A DNA stretch of 64,000 bases from CALFML01 sp044222245 (GTDB lineage: Bacteria > Myxococcota_A > Polyangia > Palsa-1104 > JAEUJZ01): contig JBGANQ010000039.1 in NCBI GenBank assembly GCA_044222245.1, positions 10,840 to 74,839 on the forward strand, read 5' to 3'. The first letter of the stretch is position 1; every line of letters begins with the position of its first letter. Position numbers and translations under genes: made by a program. This document shows positions 8,667 to 16,670 of this stretch, in pieces. The notes beneath the pieces were generated by a model, which saw only the letters and a program-made list of their open reading frames with translations, was not told the DNA's origin and did not search any database.

Positions 8667-9089
8667 TCACTTCAAGGTCGTTTCCACCAGTTTGAGCAGG
8701 TACGCCACGGCCTCCTCTTCCTGCAGGAAGACCGGGCCCGCGTTGCCCCGCTTGCGTTCGATGCGCTGCGCATGCAGGCTGCCAACGACGGTGCGCATCA
8801 GTACCGCGTGGCCGACGAAGCCGACGATTGAGCCGCGGCGAAACTCGTTCAGCATAGCCTCGAACGCCGCGTCGTTGCGCCCAGTAGCCTCCCGCGAATC
8901 AATCAGCAGCGCGCGTCCGGCCCGGCCGATGCGATCAAAGGTTGCGAGCACCTGGTCGTACGTGTTCTGCACCGCAGCCATACTCGCAAAGGGCGTGGAC
9001 AGCCGACGGTATCGCACGATCTTCCCGCCCTGCTCCAGTGACACCACAGCATAGGCCGTGGCCAGCCCCGCAGTCATCGTTTCGGGCAT
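8667..9089 (-). CDS. SpoIIAA/STAS-like single-domain protein
   Basis: 140 residues with the alternating strand-helix pattern of SpoIIAA/STAS-like proteins seen often in myxobacteria: a core strand (ALLIDSREATG), a helix, a strand (GHAVLMRTVVG) and a C-terminal helix (EEEAVAYLLKLVE). Length and layout resemble the 138-residue protein in segment III at 32.3 kb. Such proteins often act as phospho-switches or partners of kinases; there is no direct evidence here. Confidence 0.5.
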   Translation of the reverse strand: MPETMTAGLATAYAVVSLEQGGKIVRYRRLSTPFASMAAVQNTYDQVLATFDRIGRAGRALLIDSREATGRNDAAFEAMLNEFRRGSIVGFVGHAVLMRTVVGSLHAQRIERKRGNAGPVFLQEEEAVAYLLKLVETTLK

Positions 9090-9516
9090 AGCGAGTCATC
9101 TTAACATTGGCGAGACGCGCCGATCGTGTCCGGCCAAGGCCACCCACGCGCGAGATAAGCTACGAGCCTGCTCAGAGACCGCATCTCCGACGAGGAAAGG
9201 CTTCCCAGAAAAGGACAGCGAATCAGGAGCTTGTCCTGTGCGGTCCGCTGGCGCGGAACATCCAGGACTTCCGTGGGTCTTCGCAAGGCGAGCAGACCTC
9301 GCTGGCTCAAAGGGCCGCTCAGGCATGGGGGCCGCATTCCAGCCTCGGCCAGCCCACCAAGGCCCGTGTCGGCGGAATGCGTCGGCCTGTTTATGCCTTC
9401 CGGCTTGGCGGTTGAGGACTCGCCGTCGCCCTGGTCATACGACCCCAGCTGCGGGCTGCTGTCGACCGAGTCTCCTCAGGCGTGTTACCGCCTTGGATGC
9501 TTTCTGGCTGGCTTCT
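9090..9516. other. Gap of about 430 bp without a supported gene
   Basis: Frames here are short and inconsistent on both strands. It precedes the hairpin locus and may hold upstream signals for the SpoIIAA-like gene, but no convincing promoter is visible. Confidence 0.4.
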
Positions 9517-9627
9517 CCGGGGCGGGGGGGGGAGCTTCCTGGCTCGCCAGCACCTGGGTCGGCTGGCTGCCCAGGTGCTGGCGAGCCCGGGGGCCGACCC
9601 CCGCCCCGGGGCACCCAGCCAGGAAGC
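9517..9627. repeat. Large hairpin with two crossing stems
   Basis: A perfect 18-bp inverted repeat (9541-9558 with 9570-9587, loop of 11 nt) lies between two further complementary pairs: CCGGGGCGGGGG at 9517-9528 with 9598-9609, and GCTTCCTGGCT at 9534-9544 with 9617-9627. These two outer stems cross each other, and the second also competes with the base of the central hairpin. It sits 14 nt beyond the 3' end of the minus-strand NagB-like gene. It may be a terminator, but the crossing stems and lack of a T-tract suggest a structured RNA or a folded single-stranded DNA site of the element. Confidence 0.75.
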
Positions 9628-9640
9628 GCGGTGAGTGCCG

Positions 9641-10480
9641 CTACCGCGATCGTAGATCCAGCTCGGGCTGCGCCGCGCCTCCCAGGTTTGCGGTCCCCGC
9701 AGCTTGGGCATCGAAAAAGACAGCGGCGTTGCGGCAGAGATGGACGATCGTTGCGGGCCATTGCGGATCGAAGGCGGTGGACTCCGACAGCCGCTTCGCA
9801 GCGTATTGCTTGTGGGCGCCGTGGATGACCATGGCAACAGCCTTGGAATACTTGGCTATGGTTCCGAGGCCAACTGTCAAGCCGTGATGCGGAACATCAT
9901 CGAGTGATTTAAACTCCGGGAACGTGCTGAGATTGTCGCGTCGTGTCTCTTTCGCCAGCCTGACAATGCAGCTCGACCCATCCGCAGGGCTGCCGGGAGG
10001 GCAGAATGCCACATGTCCATCGCTCGCACCGGACGCCAGGATGAATAGATCGACCTGCCCCGCCGCCTCGATGCGGCCATCGTAGCTCTCGGGACTGGCG
10101 ATATCGGGAAACCAAACATGTTCTTTAGGAATCTGGTGAGCGGGCTCGACGCCGGCGTTCAGCCGCTGGCGTATTTCGACTTCGGCAAATCGTCGGCAGC
10201 TGTAATGTGCATCCTCGGGGCAGAAGCCGAGACCATCAGCACCACCGCCAAGATATTCATCCATCATTACGAGGATCAGCCGGGAGAGATCGGCGTTGCT
10301 CGCGGCGGCCATCCTGGCCATGGCGTCGTAGATCGGCGTCGGAGAGCGCCCGCTGGGACAACCCAGAAGGTAGTCCCGCCCGGCCAGACCGGCCTTCGCC
10401 AAACTTGCAACAATGCCGTCGGCCAAGAGGTCGCCGATATCGCCGGCCGTGTTCAGAATCTGCATAGCGAGGTCACTCAC
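9641..10480 (-). CDS. NagB-like sugar-phosphate deaminase/isomerase
   Basis: About 279 residues from a GTG at 10480, chosen because GGAG lies 8 nt upstream; an in-frame TTG at 10513 lacks a ribosome binding site. Glucosamine-6-phosphate deaminase/6-phosphogluconolactonase family features are present: a phosphate-binding loop (CPSGRSPTPIYDAM), MMDEYLG, an active-site segment SGASDGHVAF where typical NagB has GxGxDGHIAFNEP, and a late HHGLTVGLGTI. The loss of the usual G-x-G-x and NEP residues suggests altered substrate or catalysis. It is third in an apparent operon after toxin and immunity genes, 61 nt after the latter. Confidence 0.75.
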   Translation of the reverse strand: MSDLAMQILNTAGDIGDLLADGIVASLAKAGLAGRDYLLGCPSGRSPTPIYDAMARMAAASNADLSRLILVMMDEYLGGGADGLGFCPEDAHYSCRRFAEVEIRQRLNAGVEPAHQIPKEHVWFPDIASPESYDGRIEAAGQVDLFILASGASDGHVAFCPPGSPADGSSCIVRLAKETRRDNLSTFPEFKSLDDVPHHGLTVGLGTIAKYSKAVAMVIHGAHKQYAAKRLSESTAFDPQWPATIVHLCRNAAVFFDAQAAGTANLGGAAQPELDLRSR

Positions 10481-10541
10481 GGAATATCTCCGGATCACAG
10501 GATGTGAGGCCAAACGACCGCCAGCGGCACCGCACGGGCGG

Positions 10542-10919
10542 CTACGCTATTTGCACTCTCTTGAAGTTTGCAGTGAGCTGCTCCGCCAGCTCCGCGGGAG
10601 CGTCCAAGAACAGCGCGCTGCTGTCGTGCACTCCGAATCCAATCGTCAGGCCGGGGGTCACACAACGCGCATCCAGGTTGTAGAACCACTCCTCTGTCCC
10701 ACTGCTAAGGCGCTCCAGTTCAACGGCCGGTATGGAGATTTCATCCGTCTGATCTAGCATCTCATCCCAGCGACATATCTGGGCACCATATCCCTGAGCG
10801 CGCCGAATGAGGAATTCGCTGCCTCCCTCACGCGCAAGCTCGCGAATCCTGGCAACTAACGCTCTGAGGGGAAACCCCTGGGGCGTGTCCTCACGGTCGA
10901 AAATCCAGTATCTGCTCAT
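10542..10919 (-). CDS. Probable immunity protein for the adjacent polymorphic toxin
   Basis: 125 residues from the ATG at 10919. Its start overlaps the toxin stop (ATGA) and AGGAG lies just upstream inside the toxin gene, so translation is coupled, as expected for cognate toxin and immunity. It is a small soluble protein with no signal peptide, with an acidic C-terminal half and aromatic residues (EEWFYNLD). I do not recognise the specific immunity family; the assignment rests on position, coupling and size. Confidence 0.7.
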   Translation of the reverse strand: MSRYWIFDREDTPQGFPLRALVARIRELAREGGSEFLIRRAQGYGAQICRWDEMLDQTDEISIPAVELERLSSGTEEWFYNLDARCVTPGLTIGFGVHDSSALFLDAPAELAEQLTANFKRVQIA

Positions 10920-13273
10920 AGGGGCTCCTGGGGACCGCGCTTGTACCCACCTTGAGGGGCCAGCGCTGGATTGTTCGGTGTCAACGTATGTTGATGCGGG
11001 TTTAGATGGATGTTCGGCGTGCCGTGATCGGTGAAATCGATGTCTCGTTTCGGCTGGAGGTTGCCGTTGGAACCATGGTCCCACTCTCTGGCCTGGGGTT
11101 CGGAACCATATTTGGGTTTGGAACGGCCTAGCTGGGTGTGAGGATCTGGCGCGTCCGGCACGGGGACGCCCAGCTTGTCTGTGGGCAACGTACGATCCGG
11201 CGTATAGGACCCGGGCCTCCCTTTTGCGCCGCCTGCTGCATGGACCTCGGCGAGGTGCTTGGCCTCCGCCTCGGCGCTGCGCTTGGCCTCCGCTTGAGCA
11301 GCTTCAGTAGCTGCCTTTCTGAGCGCTGCCTCGCCCGCATGCTCTGCGGTCGCCTTTTCCAGCTTGTGCTCCGCCGCCTTCACCAACTGCTTCTCTGCGG
11401 CGCTCTCGACAATCCCGACGCCGGTGCGCCCTGCTACCCCACCGCCGGGCAGCGCGGCGTTGATCACGGTCTGCTCTACGATCTGGAAGCCGAGCTTTCC
11501 CAGCTCATACTGCTTCTGCTCCCAGCTCATCCGTCGGTAGCGGTCAAGCTCGTCGTGGGCGGCATGGACTTTGTCGCGGATGCAGGGAACCAGCCGATCC
11601 AGGCACTGATCCTTGGTTTGCACCCACCAGTCGGCCACATCTTGGGGACGGGGCAGCACCACCAACGGGCCATGCTCTTTGACGGCCGCATAGATTTGCT
11701 CGGCGTGCTCACAGGCTTCCACAGCTCCATCGACGAAGCCTCGGGCAAGCGGACCTTCCCGTCGCCAAATGGCCGGCGGCGGAGCGCATGGAGATGAGCG
11801 CCTGCGGACTACCGCTCCCGAAGGGGGAGCGGAGGCGGACGCTGCAGCTGTTACCGCAGGCCGGGTCGCCGGCAACACGACCAGGAATTCGGGCGGCTCT
11901 TTAGGAGCGGCTCGGCGCGCCCGCGGCCGGCTCGTCCCTGCCGGAGCCAAACCGAGCAGCGGCACCCATGGCGGAGCAAGCGTGCTCGATGCCGGAGCTC
12001 CGGGCGGGATCACGGCGCCCAGCGGCAGGTGCAGCCCGTCCCAGTCGCAAAAGCGGCCCGTAGAGTCGATGTGCCCCATCTCGAGCTGCTCCTTGCCGTC
12101 TTCGCTGTAGAGGTAGCACGGACTGCCGGGCAGCCGTTCCTGCACAGGTTGAGACGGCCGGGCGGGAAGGCAATCGGGCGTCGGCGGCTGACCCGAAGTG
12201 CAAACTCCTGGCAGGGCGGGAGGCAGCACTACCCGAGGCACCACCTTCGGCACCTCTTGGGCCTTGGGCCGGGCGGGGATCAGCGGCTTGATGTGCGGTC
12301 CTAGCTCGAAGCTGAGCAGGCGGAACAGCACGTCTAGCCGGATCTCGAGCTCGGACCTGGTCACAATCAGCGACAGGCCGACGCCGAATCCGAAGTCAGC
12401 GCGCTGCTGTGCACCCATGACCAGCGTGCCAGCTACCGGCAGCGTCAGGTTGAGCGGCTCTCCGGCCTGGGCGCCGGGAATCACCGGCCCAAAGGCAGGC
12501 ACCTGAGCCAGGGCCTGCGCGAAGATCCAGAAATGCTCCCCGACGGGCAGCCGGTAGCCGACGTGGGCGCCGAGCTGCACGGTGCCAGCGCGCGTAGTGT
12601 GATCGACAAGCACGCTGGCTGCTCCCGCCAGTTCCAGGCCCCCCAGGGGATGGCGGTAGGCCATGCTCACCTTGGACAGAGGCCCCGGTAGCCCGAGCTG
12701 GTTGAGTCCACCAAAAGGTCCTGCCTGATACTCGCCCAGGTACTCGACGGCTAGCGCCGGATGAGCGTGTGGATCGCGAAACCAGGGAAACAGCAGGAGC
12801 TTGCCAGCGAGCCAGAAGGGACACAGCCCGCTGGGACGCTCGACGCCTGCAGCGGCAGCGATCTTGTCGCCATTCGACTGCCCCGTGAAGGAGCCGGCGT
12901 AGCACGAACCCAGGCCGACCTCGGCGTGACCGAAAAGTGGGACCGATGCTGAGAAGGGCAGCAGCAGGCCGGTGGCCCCGTCGGGAGCGCTCGGACGAAC
13001 AAACAGCTCCAGGCGGGCATTGAAGGCGAAGGGGCGATCGATAAGGGCGCACGCGAGCGGGGCCAGGGCGCAGAGGCTGCCGAAGGCGGAGCGATAGGGG
13101 AACGGCGCGCGCTCCTGCGACGACAGCCGCCGCGACGGCTCGTCTGCGTGCAGCATCAAGGTGGACTGCGCGAAGGCGGCCCGCATCGGCCCCAGCACGG
13201 TCAGGACCACCGCGGCTCCTGCCAACCAGCGACGCAGAACCTGTCGCGAAGAAGAATCGGTCAATCGAGTCAT
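10916..13273 (-). CDS. Polymorphic toxin with predicted outer-membrane-barrel N-terminus
   Basis: 785 residues. A signal peptide (1-36, AAFA cleavage) is followed by about 290 residues of amphipathic beta-strand pattern resembling an outer-membrane barrel (about 40-330). Then come Pro-rich linkers with a small Cys-containing module (about 357-430), an Ala/Glu/Lys helical rod (about 510-680), and a C-terminal toxin module (about 694-785) containing PHTQLG, AREWDH, DIDFTDHG and NPHQH. This His/Asp-rich module matches the pattern I know as polymorphic toxin type 24 of the contact-dependent toxin superfamily. Most such toxins ride on Rhs, filamentous or lipoprotein carriers, so a barrel carrier is unusual. 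An immunity gene follows with ATGA overlap. The barrel call is from residue pattern only. Confidence 0.8.
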   Translation of the reverse strand: MTRLTDSSSRQVLRRWLAGAAVVLTVLGPMRAAFAQSTLMLHADEPSRRLSSQERAPFPYRSAFGSLCALAPLACALIDRPFAFNARLELFVRPSAPDGATGLLLPFSASVPLFGHAEVGLGSCYAGSFTGQSNGDKIAAAAGVERPSGLCPFWLAGKLLLFPWFRDPHAHPALAVEYLGEYQAGPFGGLNQLGLPGPLSKVSMAYRHPLGGLELAGAASVLVDHTTRAGTVQLGAHVGYRLPVGEHFWIFAQALAQVPAFGPVIPGAQAGEPLNLTLPVAGTLVMGAQQRADFGFGVGLSLIVTRSELEIRLDVLFRLLSFELGPHIKPLIPARPKAQEVPKVVPRVVLPPALPGVCTSGQPPTPDCLPARPSQPVQERLPGSPCYLYSEDGKEQLEMGHIDSTGRFCDWDGLHLPLGAVIPPGAPASSTLAPPWVPLLGLAPAGTSRPRARRAAPKEPPEFLVVLPATRPAVTAAASASAPPSGAVVRRRSSPCAPPPAIWRREGPLARGFVDGAVEACEHAEQIYAAVKEHGPLVVLPRPQDVADWWVQTKDQCLDRLVPCIRDKVHAAHDELDRYRRMSWEQKQYELGKLGFQIVEQTVINAALPGGGVAGRTGVGIVESAAEKQLVKAAEHKLEKATAEHAGEAALRKAATEAAQAEAKRSAEAEAKHLAEVHAAGGAKGRPGSYTPDRTLPTDKLGVPVPDAPDPHTQLGRSKPKYGSEPQAREWDHGSNGNLQPKRDIDFTDHGTPNIHLNPHQHTLTPNNPALAPQGGYKRGPQEPL

Positions 13274-13325
13274 TCCAGACTCCAGATGCTGCAGAAACAG
13301 GACATGTCGGCACTTGAGATGGGGG

Positions 13326-13347
13326 GCGCCCCATTACTGAGGGGCGC
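13326..13347. promoter_or_regulatory. Inverted repeat upstream of the toxin gene
   Basis: GCGCCCC (13326-13332) and GGGGCGC (13341-13347) are separated by 8 nt, about 55-75 nt upstream of the toxin start codon on the minus strand. It could be an operator or a 5'-UTR hairpin controlling the toxin-immunity operon. Confidence 0.35.
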
Positions 13348-13828
13348 ACGCTATCACAGCGGGGCGACAAAGGCACGACCACCGGGGCGGCGGCGGGCAT
13401 CTGTCTGCAGTTGCGCTGTCGACCACGGTGCCTTGCCTCATTCATGCAGTCATGCTGGCGCTCGTGCGCGTTTCTCCTCGAGCGAGGGCGAACGTCTGAC
13501 CCAGGCGCTGGCTCTTGGCCCCGGCGCTGACCGCGGCACTGTGCCGATCTGTGCGCTGCCGACGAGAGGGTCAGGCTCGAATGTGCGGGGCGTTGGCCGG
13601 CGCTTACAGCGCTGAGAGATAGCGGTTGATTGGCGACAGGTGGAGACTTCTGGCTGCTAATCCAGGCAGGGTGCCCGCTGAATCGTTCCCCACAACCGCG
13701 CGAAGGCTTGCGGCACCGACGGCGCGAAACTCAGGAACGCTTCAGCGGGTACCCGGCCCGTATTAGCCAGCCTGCCCAGAGTTGCCAACTTGTAACAACC
13801 TACCGCCAATTGCTTCCTCGGTACCTAG
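13348..13828. other. Divergent intergenic region, 480 bp
   Basis: It lies between the minus-strand toxin operon and the plus-strand HTH gene. It should hold promoters for both, but I see no strong -35/-10 pair. A GTTG/CAAC inverted pair flanks 13783-13800. Confidence 0.4.
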
Positions 13829-14548
13829 ATGCAATGGGAAGCGGACCTGACCCGGCTCCGAGAAACAAGGAAGCGGCTCGGCTGGACGCAGCAGCGCCTT
13901 GCGGTGGTGCTGCAAGTGGCCCGCTCAACTATCAGCCGCTGGGAACGGCAGCGCCAGCGGCCGAGCCAAGCAGCCCGCGTCCGCTTGGCCTTGTTCCTGG
14001 GGGCCGAGCCAGTCCAGCAGCCGCAAGCACGGCAGACCTCGCAAGAAACGCCTTCTGTAGAGCGTCCAGAACGCTGCGCAGGCGCCGTGAGCCAGCCGAG
14101 CCGTCCTGAGCTCGCCCTCATCCCAATTAGCCTACGCCAAGCCTGCCTGTTCATCGCAGAGACCCATCGCCACCACAAGCCGCCCACCGGGGCCAAGTTC
14201 GCGCTCGGAGTGGGCTGCGCCGGCCGCCTGGCAGGCGTGGCAACCGTCGGGCGGCCTGTCAGTCGCCACCTGGACGATCGGGCGACCCTGGAAGTCACCC
14301 GCGTTGCCACCGATGGCACCCCCAACGCCTGCAGCATGCTCCTTGGCGCCGCGGTGCGCGCCGCCCGCGCCATGGGATACCGCCGCGTCTATAGCTACAC
14401 CCTGGCGACCGAGCCAGGCAGCTCCCTGCGGACGGCAGGATTTCGCCTGGACAGCCCGCACGCCGGCGGCGGGAGCTGGTCCCGCTCCAGGCGCGTGCGG
14501 ACTGACTCGCACCCGATTGAAGCCAAGCAGCGCTGGGTATGGCCCTGA
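13829..14548 (+). CDS. XRE-type HTH fused to XF1762-like domain
   Basis: 239 residues. Residues 8-60 form an XRE-type HTH (GWTQQRLAVVLQVARSTISR). After a linker, residues about 95-230 have the conserved pattern of the XF1762 family found in phages, plasmids and integrative elements: SLRQACLFIAETHRHHKPP, LEVTRVATDGTPNACSMLL, GSSLRTAGF and KQRWVWP. That family is GNAT-like in appearance but of unknown function. The fusion would place it on DNA. It is the last gene of segment I, close to site B, so it may control the element; that is inference. Confidence 0.75.
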   Translation: MQWEADLTRLRETRKRLGWTQQRLAVVLQVARSTISRWERQRQRPSQAARVRLALFLGAEPVQQPQARQTSQETPSVERPERCAGAVSQPSRPELALIPISLRQACLFIAETHRHHKPPTGAKFALGVGCAGRLAGVATVGRPVSRHLDDRATLEVTRVATDGTPNACSMLLGAAVRAARAMGYRRVYSYTLATEPGSSLRTAGFRLDSPHAGGGSWSRSRRVRTDSHPIEAKQRWVWP

Positions 14549-14662
14549 TCGCCCAGCTCGGCAGCCAGAACCGCCGGCCGGGCGAGGCATGTTAAAGTAA
14601 GGCGGGGGTTGTGATTCGGCGGGGGTCGTGACCCACGGAAACTCAGCGGAACCGGCAAATTC

Positions 14663-14823
14663 TTTCCAGCGCGCTTCCGTCGCTGCTTGCAGTTTCTGGA
14701 AACCTAAAACCTAGCTTCTCGACGGTGCGTATTGTTCGCGGTGACTGGTTCGTCGGGCGCGCGCGGCGAAATCGTCGACGCGGTCAGGCTGGCGCATCAG
14801 AAACGCTGGAAGCGAACTGGAAT
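14663..14823. other. Attachment site B: compound junction of segments I and II
   Basis: The core TCGCGGTGA is at 14736-14744. On its left are right-end arms: TTTCCAG (14663-14669, -75), CTGGAAA (14696-14702, with TGGAAA at -41) and CGACGG (14720-14725, -18). On its right are left-end arms: CTGGAA at 14806-14811 and 14817-14822, again 11 nt apart, starting 68 nt after the core rather than 56. It thus combines both arm types, as expected where two elements sit in tandem. The core here lacks one A (GTGACT versus GTGAACT). Confidence 0.8.
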
Positions 14824-15098
14824 CGCGTGCCGGCACGCCGACTTGCAGGGCCGCTTCCCGGCACCGCGCTGCTGTACGGGCAGCGCCAAGCGCCCCGCTC
14901 GGGCGCCGCGGGTCGTGCTGTGCGCCTGCGCCCGCGTGGGTCACTTTGTGCTGCCAGGGAGGCCACCGTAGCCAGAGGAGCCGCGAAAGCAGAGGCAGAT
15001 TCGGTCAGGCGCCGCTCTTGCTGTAGTCGTGTTCATTAGCCGGTGGTCAGCACCCAAGCTTTGATTTTCCGAGCGCAGCACATTTTCAGGAGACGCTA
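14824..15098. other. Intergenic region right of site B
   Basis: No supported gene. A Shine-Dalgarno GGAG lies about 8 nt before the GTG start at 15099. Confidence 0.4.
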
Positions 15099-16337
15099 GT
15101 GCGTACGACTTCTCTTCTCCGTGTCGAGCTACCCCGCACCTTTCGCTGGGCCGTACTCGCACTCGGAGTCGCTATTCCGGCCTGCTCAGACTCCAGCAAC
15201 CAGACCGGCATGCAGGGCCCCGACGTGGTCGGGACGGGTCCGACCGACGGACCCGATGGCAGCGATCCCGGCCCCTCGGAGTCTGGGATGGACCCGCCAC
15301 CAAGCCCCATGGATCCGCCGCTCGGCTCGCTGCCCTTCGATCCCCCGGCAGAGGTCATGGGCACCGAGACTCCCGTCCCGGCCACCTACTGGCCGCTCGG
15401 AGTTGAGCAGGGAGTCGTCAATCCGGAAGAAAACCTGCGCGCGGTGATCACCTTCCCGCTGCGCAACCAGGCCGAGCTCGAGGCGCGCATCGCCGCCATG
15501 TACAACCCGTCCTCGCCGCAGTTCCGCCGCTACATGACGGTCGCCGAGTTCACCGCCAGCTACGCTCCGGCGCAGGACAGCGTCGACGCCACCGCCGCCT
15601 GGCTCACCAGCAAGGGGTTCGAGGTGATCTTCTACGGCGGCCCCAACACCTCGGACACGACGCTGATCTATGTAGTTAACGAAGCGATCGCGGCGAACCA
15701 GGCGCAGATCCTGTCCGACTCCTTCGCCCACGCCGAGGCGAGCTCGCCGGCGGCGGTGGCGCGGACCTATAATGAGGCGGCGATGATGGCGGCAGCGCTC
15801 GGCATCACCGTGCTCTCGGCGTCCGGCGACTCGAATCAGGTCGACATGCCCTCCAACTCGCCGTACGTCACCGCGGTGGGTGGCACCAACATCGAGCTGA
15901 ACACGGACGGGAGCTGGAAGCACGAGCAGAGCTGGGAGTATGGCGGCTGCGGCCGGTCTAGGGTGTTTGCCCAGCCGAGCTGGCAGAAGGGCTCCTATAG
16001 CAAGGCCAACGGTCAGCGCACGGTGGCCGACGTCGGCGTGGTGGTCGGTCCGTCGTGGGTCAAGTTCCTCGGCAGCTGGACCTACGCCGATGGCACCTCG
16101 GGCTCGACGCCGGTGTTCGGGGCGATGCTGCTGCTCATCGATCAGTCGCGCAAGGCCCAGGGCAAGCCGGCGCTGGGCTTTATCAACTCGCTCATCTATC
16201 AGAACGCCGCGGCGCGCGGGGCCTTCCGGGACATCGTCGACCAGGGCACCGGCGGCTGCACGACCTTGGTCGGCTACGATCTGGCGACCGGCATCGGCAG
16301 TCCGAAGGCGGCCGAGCTGGCAGCGGTCATGACCTAA
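15099..16337 (+). CDS. Shortened sedolisin (S53)-type protease, probable lipoprotein
   Basis: 412 residues from a GTG with good GGAG spacing. A signal peptide ends in a lipobox-like IPAC, then an acidic Pro/Gly-rich linker. A kumamolisin-type propeptide follows (about 105-175: VITFPLRNQAELEARI, YNPSSPQFRRYMT, ASYAP), then the later part of the S53 catalytic domain: SASGDS (about 240), AVGGT, the nucleophile segment DGTSGSTP with Ser near residue 333, and a C-terminal calcium-site-like region. The first part of the mature domain, which normally carries the catalytic Glu and Asp, is missing between about residues 180 and 190. It is therefore likely inactive as a classical sedolisin, or a decayed gene whose frame is still open. 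Confidence 0.75.
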   Translation: MRTTSLLRVELPRTFRWAVLALGVAIPACSDSSNQTGMQGPDVVGTGPTDGPDGSDPGPSESGMDPPPSPMDPPLGSLPFDPPAEVMGTETPVPATYWPLGVEQGVVNPEENLRAVITFPLRNQAELEARIAAMYNPSSPQFRRYMTVAEFTASYAPAQDSVDATAAWLTSKGFEVIFYGGPNTSDTTLIYVVNEAIAANQAQILSDSFAHAEASSPAAVARTYNEAAMMAAALGITVLSASGDSNQVDMPSNSPYVTAVGGTNIELNTDGSWKHEQSWEYGGCGRSRVFAQPSWQKGSYSKANGQRTVADVGVVVGPSWVKFLGSWTYADGTSGSTPVFGAMLLLIDQSRKAQGKPALGFINSLIYQNAAARGAFRDIVDQGTGGCTTLVGYDLATGIGSPKAAELAAVMT

Positions 16338-16546
16338 CCTGGTACAGTTCCGAGGTGTGCGCTACGGCTCACTGAGTCATTATTGACACAGTTTCCCGCC
16401 CTCCCTTCGCGTCCCAAGCCGCGCCTCTCGCGGCAGCCGCGTAGCCGAGCCACGCTCGCAGGCGCGCGAATTTACTGCCCATTTTTGCTCCTGCCGCGCC
16501 CCTACCTCTGAGTCTGCCCGCCGCCGTTGTCTGGCGCTTCCTCAAG
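16338..16546. other. Intergenic region upstream of the pgs-like operon
   Basis: No supported gene. A lone TTGACA at 16383-16388 has no matching -10 element. Confidence 0.4.
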
Positions 16547-16561
16547 TGGCCCGTAACTTGC
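16547..16561 (+). promoter_or_regulatory. Sigma-54-type promoter candidate
   Basis: TGGCCCG-N4-TTGC matches the -24/-12 consensus (TGGCACG-N4-TTGC) in 10 of 11 fixed positions with exact spacing. It lies about 110 nt upstream of the first start codon of the pgs-like operon. Sigma-54 promoters are very common for developmental and capsule genes in myxobacteria. Confidence 0.5.
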
Positions 16562-16670
16562 GAATGCTTGGGGGCGATTAACCGAGGGGTGCTGGGGGGC
16601 ACCGCTCGCGGGGACTACGCCAGGACGATCCGCTCCTGGAGTTTTGCTGGGGCCGTTGCTTGAGGGGGCT

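Larger units (their letters stand above)
4425..14744. mobile_element. Segment I: integrase-bearing element (sites A to B)
   Basis: 10.3 kb bounded by site A, with paired CTGGAA arms inside its left end, and site B, with TGGAAA at -41 and CGACGG at -18 inside its right end. It holds the only integrase in the array, the toxin-immunity pair, two HTH proteins and several accessory genes. It is the only segment with everything needed for its own integration, so it is the likely driver for the others. Confidence 0.75.

Noticed and set aside
9628..9634. Extra copy of GCGGTGA next to the hairpin, as a possible sixth attachment core
   Set aside because: No TGGAAA at -41, no CGAC at -18 and no CTGGAA pair downstream; a heptamer like this is expected several times by chance in GC-rich DNA.
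14725..15039. Plus-strand frame across site B
   Set aside because: It covers the att core and arm motifs, has no recognisable domain and no Shine-Dalgarno.
16383..16388. TTGACA as -35 element for the pgs-like operon
   Set aside because: No acceptable -10 hexamer lies 15-19 nt downstream; the sigma-54-type site at 16547 is the better candidate.
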